Shown here: in pieces, positions 55,884 to 64,000 of the stretch
Position numbering within the stretch: position 1 is the stretch's first letter
Layout: every line of letters begins with the position of its first letter
From: Vibrio sp. Isolate34
Lineage (GTDB): Bacteria > Pseudomonadota > Gammaproteobacteria > Enterobacterales > Vibrionaceae
NCBI RefSeq assembly: GCF_022397915.1
Contig: NZ_JAKEUO010000006.1
Location: 182,371-246,370, forward strand
Length of the DNA: 64,000 bases
Reading direction: 5' to 3'
Made by a program: the position numbers and the translations under genes
Notes under the pieces: generated by a model
Database searches by the model: none
Seen by the model: the letters and a program-made list of their open reading frames with translations, nothing else
What the model was told of the DNA's origin: nothing

Positions 55884-57566
55884 GTGAATATCGACGTTGT
55901 TTTTCTGTTAGAACAAAACCCCATTCTCCTCATCTTTGTTGTTTTATCGATTGGATTAGCCATTGGTAAAATTCGTTTCGGTAGTCTCCAACTCGGCAAT
56001 TCAATCGGTGTTCTGATTACTTCCCTCGTTATGGGACATCTTGGCTTTTCTTTTAATGCAGATGCACTCACCATTGGCTTCATGCTGTTCATCTACTGTG
56101 TTGGCATTGAAGCGGGTCCAAACTTCTTCGGTATCTTTTTCAGAGACGGTAAGCACTACCTCATTCTGAGCCTTGTGGTACTTTCTACCGCGATTGCCTT
56201 AACCTATTTCAGCAGTCATTACCTCGGCCTAGGCTTCGGCTTATCTGCCGGCATGATGGCAGGTGCGCTTACAGCAACGCCAATCTTGGTAGGTGCACAA
56301 GACGCTCTTAATTCTGGGCTTGCTGAAGTGCCAAGAAACATGGATTTAAGCCTGATTATCGAAAACCTTTCGGTCGGTTACGCGATGGCTTACTTGGTTG
56401 GCTTAATCAGCATGATCATGTTCGCTCGCCTGATTCCAAAGCTGCAAAAAGTGAACCTACACGACTCAGCTGAGCAGATAGCTCAAGAGCGTGGCTTAGG
56501 TACCTCTGGTCAACGTAAGGTTTATCTTCCTATCATTCGTGCTTATCGTGTGGGCCCAGAGCTTATCTCTTGGACTGACGGTAAGAACCTACGTGAATTG
56601 GGTATCTATCGCCAAACAGGCTGTTACATCGAACGAATTCGTCGTAATGGTATTCTTGCCCACCCAGATGGTGATGCAATTCTGCAGGAAGGAGACGAAA
56701 TCGCATTGGTTGGTTTCCCAGACAGCCACGCACGTCTAGACCCAAGTTTCCGTAACGGTAAAGAGGTTTTCGACCGTAACCTTCTCGATCTGCGTATCGT
56801 GGAAGAAGAGATCGTCGTTAAGAGTGACAGCATCGCAGGTAAGCGTTTATCTGACTTGAACCTGTCTGAATACGGTTGTTTCCTAAACCGCGTAGTCAGA
56901 GCTCAGATTGAAATGCCGATGGACTTAAACATCGTGCTTTCTAAGGGTGACGTACTGCAGGTAAGTGGTGAAAAGAGTCGTGTTCACGGCCTAGCAGAGA
57001 AAATTGGTTTCATCTCGATTCACAGCCAAATGGCCGATTTGATGGCTTTCTGTAGCTTCTTCATTCTGGGTATTTTGTTTGGTTTGATCACCATGACATT
57101 CGGTCAGGTTTCATTCGGCTTAGGTAATGCGGTTGGCCTACTTCTATCAGGTATCATGCTTGGCTTCTTAAGGGCAAACCACCCTACCTTTGGTTACGTA
57201 CCTCAAGGTGCGTTAAACATGGTCAAAGATCTCGGTTTGATGTTCTTTATGGTCGGTATCGGCTTAAGTGCCGGCGGTAAGATGTTTGAACACTTGACTC
57301 AAGTAGGCCCGCAAGTTATCGGTATTGCTCTAGTAGTGAGTGTGCTACCGGTATTCTTCGCTTACTTGGTTGGTGCTTACGTGCTAAAGATGAACCGAGC
57401 GCTACTGTTTGGGGCGATAATTGGTGCGCGAACCTGTGCTCCAGCAATGGACATCGTAAATGATCACGCTCGCTCAACTATTCCAGCACTGGGTTACGCA
57501 GGTACGTACGCGATAGCCAATATATTGATGACCTTAGCAGGTACTTTCATCATCATCATTAGCTAG
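55884..57566 (+). CDS. ybjL: YbjL, AspT/YidE/YbjL antiporter family protein
   Basis: 560 residues, matching E. coli YbjL (561). About five membrane segments, then two tandem TrkA-C (RCK-C) regulatory domains in the cytoplasm (~200-380; [12 protein letters not shown], then [16 protein letters not shown]), then a second membrane block (~385-560) that repeats the fold, with [10 protein letters not shown] near the end. The family includes the aspartate/alanine exchanger AspT; the substrate of YbjL is not known. The start is GTG with a weak site. Confidence 0.88.
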   Translation: MNIDVVFLLEQNPILLIFVVLSIGLAIGKIRFGSLQLGNSIGVLITSLVMGHLGFSFNADALTIGFMLFIYCVGIEAGPNFFGIFFRDGKHYLILSLVVLSTAIALTYFSSHYLGLGFGLSAGMMAGALTATPILVGAQDALNSGLAEVPRNMDLSLIIENLSVGYAMAYLVGLISMIMFARLIPKLQKVNLHDSAEQIAQERGLGTSGQRKVYLPIIRAYRVGPELISWTDGKNLRELGIYRQTGCYIERIRRNGILAHPDGDAILQEGDEIALVGFPDSHARLDPSFRNGKEVFDRNLLDLRIVEEEIVVKSDSIAGKRLSDLNLSEYGCFLNRVVRAQIEMPMDLNIVLSKGDVLQVSGEKSRVHGLAEKIGFISIHSQMADLMAFCSFFILGILFGLITMTFGQVSFGLGNAVGLLLSGIMLGFLRANHPTFGYVPQGALNMVKDLGLMFFMVGIGLSAGGKMFEHLTQVGPQVIGIALVVSVLPVFFAYLVGAYVLKMNRALLFGAIIGARTCAPAMDIVNDHARSTIPALGYAGTYAIANILMTLAGTFIIIIS

Positions 57567-57605
57567 CGTCTACTGCTTTAAATGCAGCCAAACTTAGATA
57601 TTTCG

Positions 57606-57641
57606 AATGCACTAATTCACTTTGGGTTAGTGCATTTTTTA
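57606..57641 (+). terminator. Terminator of ybjL
   Basis: AATGCACTAA / TTAGTGCATT with an 11-base loop and a T run, 39 bp after the stop. Confidence 0.85.
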
Positions 57642-57813
57642 TGGCCTGTTTTAAGCAGTTCAAGCCTCGCCCCCTAGCTTTTAATCTCTACGTCCCCTAT
57701 TTCTACTCTTGTCCCCCTTCGAATCGCGGTACCCATATCCGCTCTTAAATCTTTTCGCACCTCGCCACTCGAATCCCGTATCTGCTATTAATCTCTTTAA
57801 TCAAATAGCAGAC

Positions 57814-57842
57814 AAAAAAATAGGCGCTCAATGAGCGCCTAT
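57814..57842 (-). terminator. Terminator of fabV
   Basis: On the minus strand, ATAGGCGCTC and GAGCGCCTAT form a hairpin followed by seven T. Confidence 0.9.
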
Positions 57843-57866
57843 ATCGTTTAGACTCGATAACTTGAA

Positions 57867-59069
57867 TTAGATGTCAGCAACATCAAATTCAACAGCTGGG
57901 TTAACGTCAGCTTCGTAATCAACACCTTCAACACCGAAACCAAATAGCTTCAAGAACTCTTCTTTATACTCTACGTAATCAGTCAGCTCTTTTAGGTTCT
58001 CAGTTGTGATTTGAGGCCATAGGTTACGACAGTGGTCTTGGATGTCTTCGCGAAGCTCAAGATCATCTAGACGTAGACGGTTCACTTCATCTACTTCTGG
58101 CGCGCTGCCATCTTCTTTGTATAGACGTTGGCTGAACATACGGAAGATCTGTTCCATACAACCTTCGTGAATACCTTCTTCACGCATCTTCTTGAACACC
58201 ATAGCAATGTAAAGAGGCATTACAGGGATTGCAGAACTTGCTTGAGTCACAACAGACTTAAGAACAGCAACGTTTGCAGTACCGCCAGTTTGGCCTAGTT
58301 TCTCGTTCAGCGCTGATGCTGCACGGTCTAGATCCATCTTAGCTTTACCTAGCGCGCCATCCCAGTAGATTGGCCACGTTAGTTCAGTACCGATGTAGCT
58401 GTAAGCAACAGTTTTACAACCGTCAGCTAGAACACCTGCTTCAGAAAGAGCGTTGATCCAAAGTTCCCAATCTTCACCGCCCATTACTGTCACAGTGTCT
58501 TTGATTTCTTCTTCAGATGCAGGCTCAACACTTGCTTCGATGATAGTGTCTTTGTTGGTATCAACCGCTGTTGATGTGTACGTTTCGCCGATAGGTTTTA
58601 GAGCTGAACGAATCACTTCGCCAGTCTCTGGCATTTTACGCACTGGAGACGCCAGTGAGTACACAACCATATCTATTTGACCTAGATCTTCTTTGATCAG
58701 ATCAATTGTTTTCTGTTTCGCTTCATTAGAGAAAGCATCGCCGTTAAGGCTTTTTGAATACAGGCCTTCTTCTTTAGCTAGCTTGTCGAACGCTGCTGAG
58801 TTGTAGAAACCAGCTGTGCCCGGCTTTTTCTCAGTACCGGCTTTCTCGAAGAAAACACCGATAGTTGAAGCGCCGCCACCAAATGCAGCCGCAATACGTG
58901 AAGACAAGCCGTAGCCACTTGAAGAGCCAACAACTAGTACACGTTTAGGTGCGTTTGCGATTGGGCCTTGAGCTTTTGTGTAAGCAATTTGTTCTTTTAC
59001 ATTAGCTTCACAACCGACTGGATGTGTTGTAGTACAGATGAATCCGCGAATTCGAGGTTTGATGATCAT
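57867..59069 (-). CDS. fabV: Enoyl-ACP/CoA reductase FabV
   Basis: 400 residues starting [20 protein letters not shown], as in V. cholerae FabV (401), with AAGGAAG upstream; a TTG two codons earlier is rejected. NADH-binding segment [13 protein letters not shown] (~48-60). Catalytic Tyr-X8-Lys is in [12 protein letters not shown] (~235-244). It reduces enoyl-ACP in the last step of fatty acid elongation, and this class resists triclosan. It lies just beyond fadE and psrA, so one locus holds synthesis, breakdown and regulation. Confidence 0.95.
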   Translation of the reverse strand: MIIKPRIRGFICTTTHPVGCEANVKEQIAYTKAQGPIANAPKRVLVVGSSSGYGLSSRIAAAFGGGASTIGVFFEKAGTEKKPGTAGFYNSAAFDKLAKEEGLYSKSLNGDAFSNEAKQKTIDLIKEDLGQIDMVVYSLASPVRKMPETGEVIRSALKPIGETYTSTAVDTNKDTIIEASVEPASEEEIKDTVTVMGGEDWELWINALSEAGVLADGCKTVAYSYIGTELTWPIYWDGALGKAKMDLDRAASALNEKLGQTGGTANVAVLKSVVTQASSAIPVMPLYIAMVFKKMREEGIHEGCMEQIFRMFSQRLYKEDGSAPEVDEVNRLRLDDLELREDIQDHCRNLWPQITTENLKELTDYVEYKEEFLKLFGFGVEGVDYEADVNPAVEFDVADI

Positions 59070-59240
59070 ATTCAACTTCCTTAAAAAATCAGGTTAAGGA
59101 TAAAAGTTTCGTACGCAAATGGCATCTAATTTCTGTAAAAATGTGGTGAAAATGCAAGTGGTTGGAGCACTCAGCGAATATTTGCTGACTAAGTCACCAT
59201 TTGTTAACGCGTCTATTGCGACTTCTACCACAAAAACAAA

Positions 59241-59266
59241 AAAAGGCACCTTATTAGGTGCCTTTT
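59241..59266 (-). terminator. Terminator of fadE
   Basis: AAAAGGCACC / AGGTGCCTTTT hairpin; on the minus strand it is followed by a long T tract. It separates fadE from fabV. Confidence 0.88.
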
Positions 59267-59279
59267 GTCATTTCTTTAT

Positions 59280-61562
59280 CTAAGCAACGCTATTTAGCTT
59301 AGGTTTTAACTCTTTTCGCGTCAAAGTTTCACTAAAGTCATGACTGAAGTGGTCAACTTGAATCGCTGCATAGCGAAGTTTGTCTGCTGCAATGATTTGG
59401 TCAACTTCATCTTGAGTAAGAACGTCTGCCGCCAGTGCTTGAGCAAGTTTATCTTGTAGTAAGCCTTTACGAGCCACTTTGCCCTCTTTCACCGCTTTGA
59501 AGATCTTACGCTCAAGTGGTTTGATGCTGTACATCGCATTGAACGCATTCTCCATCAAGCCAACGCTATCGTCTTCTTCCTGACCGATGTAGCAAAGATG
59601 AGTCAGACGTTCACGGTGTGCACCCGGAGTCATTAAGCTCTCAGCCAGTTGTACCGTTAGGTTGTCACTTGGTTTTTCAAAGTGGTTACCTACCGGGAAA
59701 ACGAGACCTTTGAGTACTTTACCAACCATCTTGTTCGGGAAGTTTCTGTACGCTTCTTGTAGCGATTTAGCCGCGTTATGGAAACAGTGTTGAACAGCGT
59801 AGTGTACGTAGTCTAGGTCAGCTTGTTGACGACCTTCGTCTTCATACTTCTTAAGTGCTGCAGACGCCATGTATAGGTAACTTAGACCATCACCTAGACG
59901 TGCAGAGATAAGCTCTTTACGTTTCAGTTCGCCACCTAGCGTTAGCATTGCGAAATCCGCACTTACCGCAAGCGCACGGCTCAAGCGAGTCAGGTCTTGG
60001 TAGTAAGGCTTCGTTGGGCCGCTCATATCTGCTTTAATGAACTTAGAGCCTGTTAGTGCCGCACCGAACGCGCCAAACGTGTTCTTAGTAGCGTGACCAA
60101 TATGTTTGAACAACAAGTTATCGAAATCCTTCGCACCTTGCTTCTCATCTGGGTTTGCTGCCGCTTCCATTTCGCTTAGCACGTATGGGTGACAACGTGT
60201 CGCACCTTGACCGAAGATCATCAGGTTGCGAGTTAAGATGTTCGCACCTTCTACTGTGATAGCAACTGGAATACCTAAGTAAGGCGCAGCCAAGTAGTTC
60301 ATCGGGCCGTCTTGAATTGCACGACCCGAGTGGATATCCATTGAATCGTTCAGAATCGTACGCGCCATCTCTGTCATGTGGTACTTCGCGATAGCCGTTA
60401 CGATACCCGGCTTCTCTTTCATATCGAGTGACGTGGTAGTCAACGTACGAGTTGCTTCTAGTAGATACGTTAAGCCACCAATACGGCCTAGGCTCTCAGC
60501 AACACCTTCGAACTTACCAATAGACATGCCGAACTGCTTACGAACATAAGCGTATGCGCCAGTTGTTCTCGCAGTTAAGTGACCCATTGCTGTACCTAGT
60601 GCTGGTAGTGAAATACCACGACCTGCAGAAAGACACTCCACCAGCATACGCCAGCCTTTACCTGCGTAATCTGCACCACCAATTAGCCATTCCATAGGGA
60701 TAAATACATCATGACCACGTGTTGGACCGTTCATAAATGCAAGGCCAAGTGGGTCATGACGCTCACCAATCACAACACCTTCGTGGTCAGCAGGGATTAG
60801 CGCACAAGTGATACCGATGTCTTCTTTGTCACCAAGCAACTTCTCTGGATCGTGCAGTTTGAAAGCCAAACCAAGTACCGTTGCCACTGGCGCTAGCGTA
60901 ATGTAACGCTTGTTCCAGTTAAGCTTGATGCCTAATGTCTCTTTGCCTTCGTGCATGCCCATACACACAGTGCCGACATCAGGGATACCACCCGCATCAG
61001 AACCCGCTTCAGGACCTGTTAACGCGAAACATGGGATATCTGTACCGTCAGCAAGACGTGGTAGCCAGTAGTCTTTTTGATCTTGAGTACCGTAGTGAGA
61101 CAGCAGCTCACCAGGGCCAAGAGAGTTTGGAACCATGACCGAAACCGCAGTACTGATACTGCGAGTCGCAATCTTAGTTACGATAGTCGAGTTTGCGTGT
61201 GCTGAAAATTCACGACCGCCGTACTCTTTCGCAATAATTAGAGAGAAGAAACGTTCTTTACGTAAGAAATTCCAAACCTCTTCAGGAAGGTCTCGGTCTT
61301 CTTTTACGATTTGGTGGTCATCAAGCATAGCAAGCAAAGTTTCAAGTTCATTATCCATGAACGATTGCTCTTCTGCTGTCAGCTGAGGTTTTGGATATTG
61401 GTGCAGCTTAGTGAAATCTGGTTTACCAGAAAACAGCTCTCCGTCCCACCAAACACTACCCGCTTCCATCGCTTCTTTCTCAGTGCTAGATAGTGGTGGC
61501 AGTACTTTTTTAAAGAGTTTAAAAGCTGGGTCACTTACCCATTTTTGTCTTAGAGAGCTCAT
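59280..61562 (-). CDS. fadE: Acyl-CoA dehydrogenase FadE
   Basis: 760 residues (E. coli FadE 814), of the long bacterial acyl-CoA dehydrogenase class that has an extra C-terminal domain after the usual ~400-residue FAD fold. Conserved parts: FALTGPEAGSDAG (~180), GRGISLPALGTAMGHL (~315) and QDGPMNYLAAPYLGIPVAITVEG with the region of the catalytic base (~440). It performs the first oxidation step of beta-oxidation. It lies 55 bp after psrA with no visible terminator, so a psrA-fadE transcript is likely. Confidence 0.92.
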   Translation of the reverse strand: MSSLRQKWVSDPAFKLFKKVLPPLSSTEKEAMEAGSVWWDGELFSGKPDFTKLHQYPKPQLTAEEQSFMDNELETLLAMLDDHQIVKEDRDLPEEVWNFLRKERFFSLIIAKEYGGREFSAHANSTIVTKIATRSISTAVSVMVPNSLGPGELLSHYGTQDQKDYWLPRLADGTDIPCFALTGPEAGSDAGGIPDVGTVCMGMHEGKETLGIKLNWNKRYITLAPVATVLGLAFKLHDPEKLLGDKEDIGITCALIPADHEGVVIGERHDPLGLAFMNGPTRGHDVFIPMEWLIGGADYAGKGWRMLVECLSAGRGISLPALGTAMGHLTARTTGAYAYVRKQFGMSIGKFEGVAESLGRIGGLTYLLEATRTLTTTSLDMKEKPGIVTAIAKYHMTEMARTILNDSMDIHSGRAIQDGPMNYLAAPYLGIPVAITVEGANILTRNLMIFGQGATRCHPYVLSEMEAAANPDEKQGAKDFDNLLFKHIGHATKNTFGAFGAALTGSKFIKADMSGPTKPYYQDLTRLSRALAVSADFAMLTLGGELKRKELISARLGDGLSYLYMASAALKKYEDEGRQQADLDYVHYAVQHCFHNAAKSLQEAYRNFPNKMVGKVLKGLVFPVGNHFEKPSDNLTVQLAESLMTPGAHRERLTHLCYIGQEEDDSVGLMENAFNAMYSIKPLERKIFKAVKEGKVARKGLLQDKLAQALAADVLTQDEVDQIIAADKLRYAAIQVDHFSHDFSETLTRKELKPKLNSVA

Positions 61563-61617
61563 AGTTCAGATCCTTTTGTTCACTATTTTGGTTGTGAATG
61601 TTTCGCTTTTTATTGTT

Positions 61618-62247
61618 TTATTCTTCTGCTGACATGCCAGCGGCCAAGTATGGAATAAGAATATCGACCACTGCTTTGGCATCTATTCGCTTGCCGTAAT
61701 CATTCTCTGCAATTTCAACGAGAGCCTGACTGGAAGCCATGGTGAAAACACAAGTCCCTAGGGTGAAGTGCAATCGCCAAAATAACTGTTCTTGAGTGAG
61801 GTTAGGGTTGGCTTTCATTACTGAACTGGTAAACAGAGTCAGTACTTCGCTGTAGCGAGTTGTAATGAACCAACGCAAGTGACCTTGCACATCCGTATAA
61901 CCTCGACCGATGAGTAACATAAATCGGCTCGTACCATTTGGCCTTACATCGTTAAGTGCTCTTAGTGGTTGTCTTAAAGACTCAAACACGTCACTCATAG
62001 AATACGTTTCGTTTAAGTTTAAGTTCACTAAAGCGTCTTGCAGTGCAGGCATAAATGCTTCTAAGTATCGATTTAATACGGCACGAACCAGAGTCTTCTT
62101 ATCGCCAAAGTGGTAGTTCACTGAAGCAAGATTGACATTGGCTTTACCCGTAATAGTGCGTAAAGAGGTGTCATTAAAACCGTGCTCAGCAAATAAGCCT
62201 TCAGCCACATCTAAGATTTTGTCTTTGGTTGTACTTCTTGGTGCCAT
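61618..62247 (-). CDS. psrA: TetR-family fatty-acid regulator PsrA
   Basis: 209 residues from this ATG; a GTG 9 bases earlier is possible. The TetR DNA-binding domain (~1-60) includes the recognition segment ITGKANVNLASVNYHFGDKKTL. The C-terminal domain is helical, as in acyl-CoA-responsive regulators. A PsrA-type operator lies over its own promoter. The position beside fadE and near fabV fits the Vibrio gene known as PsrA (VC1741-type). It likely represses psrA-fadE until long-chain acyl ligands bind. Confidence 0.83.
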   Translation of the reverse strand: MAPRSTTKDKILDVAEGLFAEHGFNDTSLRTITGKANVNLASVNYHFGDKKTLVRAVLNRYLEAFMPALQDALVNLNLNETYSMSDVFESLRQPLRALNDVRPNGTSRFMLLIGRGYTDVQGHLRWFITTRYSEVLTLFTSSVMKANPNLTQEQLFWRLHFTLGTCVFTMASSQALVEIAENDYGKRIDAKAVVDILIPYLAAGMSAEE

Positions 62248-62262
62248 TTCAATCACTCGTAT

Positions 62263-62276
62263 TAAACAACTGTTTG
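62263..62276 (-). promoter_or_regulatory. PsrA-type operator at its own promoter
   Basis: On the minus strand the site reads CAAAC-AGTT-GTTTA, fitting the PsrA half-site pattern CAAAC-N2-4-GTTTG with one terminal change. It lies two bases downstream of the candidate -10 and so covers the expected transcription start. Confidence 0.55.
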
Positions 62277-62277
62277 A

Positions 62278-62306
62278 AATATACGCTTAGTACATTTATT
62301 TAACAA
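62278..62306 (-). promoter_or_regulatory. Candidate psrA promoter
   Basis: On the minus strand, TTGTTA (62301-62306) and TATATT (62278-62283) are separated by 17 bp. Confidence 0.55.
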
Positions 62307-62429
62307 GCAAGCAACATCACATTTTCACAAATTGGTCGTACCAGTTAATAAAAGTCTGCACTAACCGATTGAATCGACGTGTGTTTACAAAAAAAGGAAA
62401 AATTAATGAATTTTCCGGGAACTGAAATT

Positions 62430-62585
62430 GAAAAGGAGGGTCATAAATTATGTAGAAAACAGAGTATTTAGAAGTTTAACAGGCCGTCAAACTTGTTTTT
62501 CTCCCTGCTTTCTTAATTACTGCATTTTCCTTATTAACTCCTATACTTGTATCCGCCCAAACCACGTTGGTTTGGGCTTTTTTTT
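62430..62585 (+). ncRNA. Possible small RNA ending at a strong terminator
   Basis: No plus-strand gene precedes the strong terminator, so a short transcript may originate here. A pyrimidine-rich stretch (TTTTTCTCCCTGCTTTCTT, ~62496-62514) could pair with ribosome sites. The promoter is not clear, and the extent is only approximate. It may instead be the leader of a gene displaced by the insertion sequence. Confidence 0.25.
62555..62585 (+). terminator. Strong orphan terminator beside the insertion sequence
   Basis: GCCCAAACCA / TGGTTTGGGC, 3-base loop, followed by eight T. It lies 3 bp before the end of the transposase frame, next to or at the insertion-sequence boundary. Confidence 0.85.
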
Positions 62586-62593
62586 GGTTCATC

Positions 62594-62615
62594 GCGGCTT
62601 TCCGGGGAAAGCCGC
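62594..62615. repeat. Hairpin at the transposase 3' end
   Basis: GCGGCTTTCC and GGAAAGCCGC are perfect arms with a 2-base loop, inside the last codons of the transposase. It may belong to the insertion-sequence end or block readthrough into the element. Confidence 0.6.
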
Positions 62616-62651
62616 TTTTATCTTCAAGAAGAAGTAATCTGTATCTCGATA

Positions 62652-63001
62652 TCCATACCCCATTCGCTTGATTAGCTTTATCTTGTTGTTTATCCCTTCT
62701 AGTGTGCAGGTGTTTAACGGGTAACTTGCCGATGCAATAATGCCGTGAAGATAAGGCCTCAGTTTTCGTGCGAACTCTTTCAATGGCTTAATTCCACTCT
62801 CTTGCACTTGTGCCCACCATACCTCCTCCATACCCCATTCGCTTGATTAGCTTTATCTTGTTGTTTATCCCTTCTAGTGTGCAGGTGTTTAACGGGTAAC
62901 TTGCCGATGCAATAATGCCGTGAAGATAAGGCCTCAGTTTTCGTGCGAACTCTTTCAATGGCTTAATTCCACTCTCTTGCACTTGTGCCCACCATACCTC
63001 C
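62652..63001. repeat. Exact 175-bp tandem duplication inside the transposase
   Basis: Bases 62652-62826 and 62827-63001 read as the same 175-bp unit, beginning TCCATACCCC and ending CATACCTCC. The length is not a multiple of three, so it shifts the reading frame. Confidence 0.9.
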
Positions 63002-63227
63002 CAGAGCCCCTTAGCATGTGCTTCTGATTCACAATACCAAAGCTCTTTGAGTTGTGAGCCGAGTATATAAGTGGTCATTAAGTCCTTATTGATATTCAAT
63101 ATTTCAGTAAGATAGCTATCTTGTCGTGCATTTAAATTACCTCTGTTTTTCAGCAGTACCCAGCGTGAGCGTTTCACCCATTGCCTCGCTTTTTTATCCG
63201 GCTTGAGTTTGTTAGCTTGGTCGACTC

Positions 63228-63699
63228 TGACTCTATCCATCACCTCACGACCGAACTTAGCAACAACGTGGAATAAGTCGTAAACGATTTTTGCGTTCGG
63301 GCAGTGCGCTTGAACTTCAAGGTCAAAAGCCGTATTCATGTCCATCGCGACCGCTTCGATATTGTTGCCATACTTGCCTAACTGCTCGAAGAACGGTCGT
63401 ATGTCCTTGCGGCTACGGCCTAACCCTATCCAAATGACTTGGTGAGTCTTAGCATCAGCGATGTGACTCTATCCATCACCTCACGACCGAACTTAGCAAC
63501 AACGTGGAATAAGTCGTAAACGATTTTTGCGTTCGGGCAGTGCGCTTGAACTTCAAGGTCAAAAGCCGTATTCATGTCCATCGCGACCGCTTCGATATTG
63601 TTGCCATACTTGCCTAACTGCTCGAAGAACGGTCGTATGTCCTTGCGGCTACGGCCTAACCCTATCCAAATGACTTGGTGAGTCTTAGCATCAGCGATG
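63228..63699. repeat. Exact 236-bp tandem duplication inside the transposase
   Basis: Bases 63228-63463 and 63464-63699 read as the same 236-bp unit, beginning TGACTCTATCC and ending CAGCGATG. The length is not a multiple of three, so it shifts the reading frame. Confidence 0.9.
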
Positions 63700-64000
63700 A
63701 CTGTGGCATATCGGTGCCCTTTAAAGATGGCGAACTCGTCCATGACGAGTTGCCTTAGCCCTTCCCATTTCACTGACGGTACAACTTGGCGAAGTCGACG
63801 TTTATCTATCTCTTTAATGGTGTGCCAATGAACGCCCGTTAACTGGGAGATATGCTTAATGGGAAGAAGAGGCAGTAGTTGTTCTATATAGCTTTTTAGG
63901 CGCTTCGTTATACGAGCATAAGGCTCCAACCAAGATAGAGACTCTGTTTTTATGCCGCAGTCACGACACTTAATCCTTCGAGTTTGAACGGAAAGTTCGA

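Larger units (their letters stand above)
57567..57866. other. Intergenic region between convergent ybjL and fabV
   Basis: 300 bp with a terminator at each end (listed). The middle (about 57660-57780) is pyrimidine-rich with several CCCC tracts and no ORF or recognised element. Confidence 0.6.
62248..62588. other. Region between psrA and the insertion sequence
   Basis: 341 bp. The left part has the psrA promoter and operator. The right part is a possible plus-strand transcript ending in the terminator at 62555-62585 (listed). An AAGGAGG sequence near 62431 is followed by ATG immediately followed by TAG. Confidence 0.5.
62578..64000 (-). mobile_element. Partial ISL3-family insertion sequence
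   Basis: The element runs off the right edge. Its left end lies close to 62578-62594, judged by the transposase stop at 62589 and the adjoining terminator. The exact terminal inverted repeat and target duplication cannot be defined without the other end. Confidence 0.65.
62589..64000 (-). pseudogene. ISL3-family transposase, frameshifted by two tandem duplications
   Basis: Read on the minus strand from the right edge, the frame opens in a zinc-finger segment (RRIKCRDCGIKT) and goes through a helix-turn-helix (ISQLTGVHWHTIKEID) and the start of the DDE domain (LRQLVMDEFAIFKGHRYATVI). A 236-bp duplication then shifts it. It resumes at MDMNTAFDLEVQAHCPNAK through GLWEVWWAQVQESG, and a 175-bp duplication shifts it again, before the last piece ends KAAFPGKPR at 62589. 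Zinc finger plus this DDE pattern indicates the ISL3 family. The 5' end is outside the window. As drawn, no intact transposase can be made. Confidence 0.85.

Noticed and set aside
62428..62637. 69-codon plus-strand frame ending in the insertion sequence
   Set aside because: No ribosome site at its start, low-complexity Cys/Phe-rich composition, and it runs through a strong terminator into the transposase 3' end.
62589..63929. Two or three separate short transposase genes
   Set aside because: The pieces are consecutive parts of one ISL3-type protein, separated only by frameshifts from the exact tandem duplications.

Overview
The window looks like a chromosome-1 segment of a marine Vibrio. I infer this from gene content and order rather than from any database search. 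The diagnostic blocks are ycjX-ycjF-tyrR-rimJ, fumA/pabB, sdaC-sdaA, asnS, tfoX, panP, hexR, grxA/ybjL and psrA-fadE/fabV. Individual proteins (TyrR, SdaA, AsnS, AspC, HexR, FabV, PabB) read as close to enterobacterial or V. cholerae proteins. Base composition is moderate and fairly uniform, and no rRNA, tRNA, CRISPR array or prophage was seen.

Layout. 1-4.7 kb: two tandem Hsp70-like ATPases, the first cut by the window edge. 4.7-10.6 kb (minus strand): two small hypotheticals, then ycjX-ycjF and tyrR-rimJ, with a palindromic TyrR box in front of tyrR. 10.8-14.3 kb: a small membrane protein, class I fumarase and pabB. 14.4-16.7 kb: a nitric-oxide sensing pair (H-NOX plus a soluble hybrid kinase). 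17-22 kb: a CoA pyrophosphatase, serine uptake and deamination (sdaC, sdaA) and an aromatic amino acid permease preceded by an aromatic-rich small ORF. 22.5-26.3 kb: a chemoreceptor with a c-type heme motif, the remnant of a SulP anion transporter, and asnS. 26.4-34.3 kb: a MocR-type regulator, an HD-GYP phosphodiesterase, a VWA lipoprotein, aspC and an outer-membrane barrel. 34.4-40.4 kb: a cNMP/CBS/DUF294 protein with a DnaQ-like exonuclease, then a periplasmic binding protein translationally coupled to a GGDEF enzyme. 40.7-47.5 kb: serC, a DUF945 protein, an unusual receiver/cNMP/histidine-kinase plus response-regulator pair, a barrel protein and tfoX. 47.8-57.6 kb: an HDOD protein, lysO, panP, hexR, an iron alcohol dehydrogenase, grxA and ybjL. 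57.8-62.3 kb: fatty-acid metabolism (fabV, fadE, psrA). 62.6-64.0 kb: an ISL3-family transposase disrupted by two separate exact tandem duplications.

Functional themes. Aromatic amino acids: TyrR, PabB, AspC and the permease. Serine and one-carbon supply: SdaC, SdaA, SerC, with a consensus PurR-type operator before sdaC. Signalling: H-NOX kinase, heme chemoreceptor, HD-GYP, SBP-GGDEF pair, kinase/regulator pair, HDOD. Fatty acids: PsrA autorepression of a psrA-fadE unit, with fabV beside it. Most of the window is ordinary core genome. I did not find a clearly new defence or mobile system. The items most worth a second look are the SBP-GGDEF pair, the aromatic-rich leader ORF, the heme chemoreceptor, the receiver-less-Asp kinase, the PurR/PsrA/TyrR operators, the SulP remnant, and the duplicated insertion sequence, which may be an assembly artefact.
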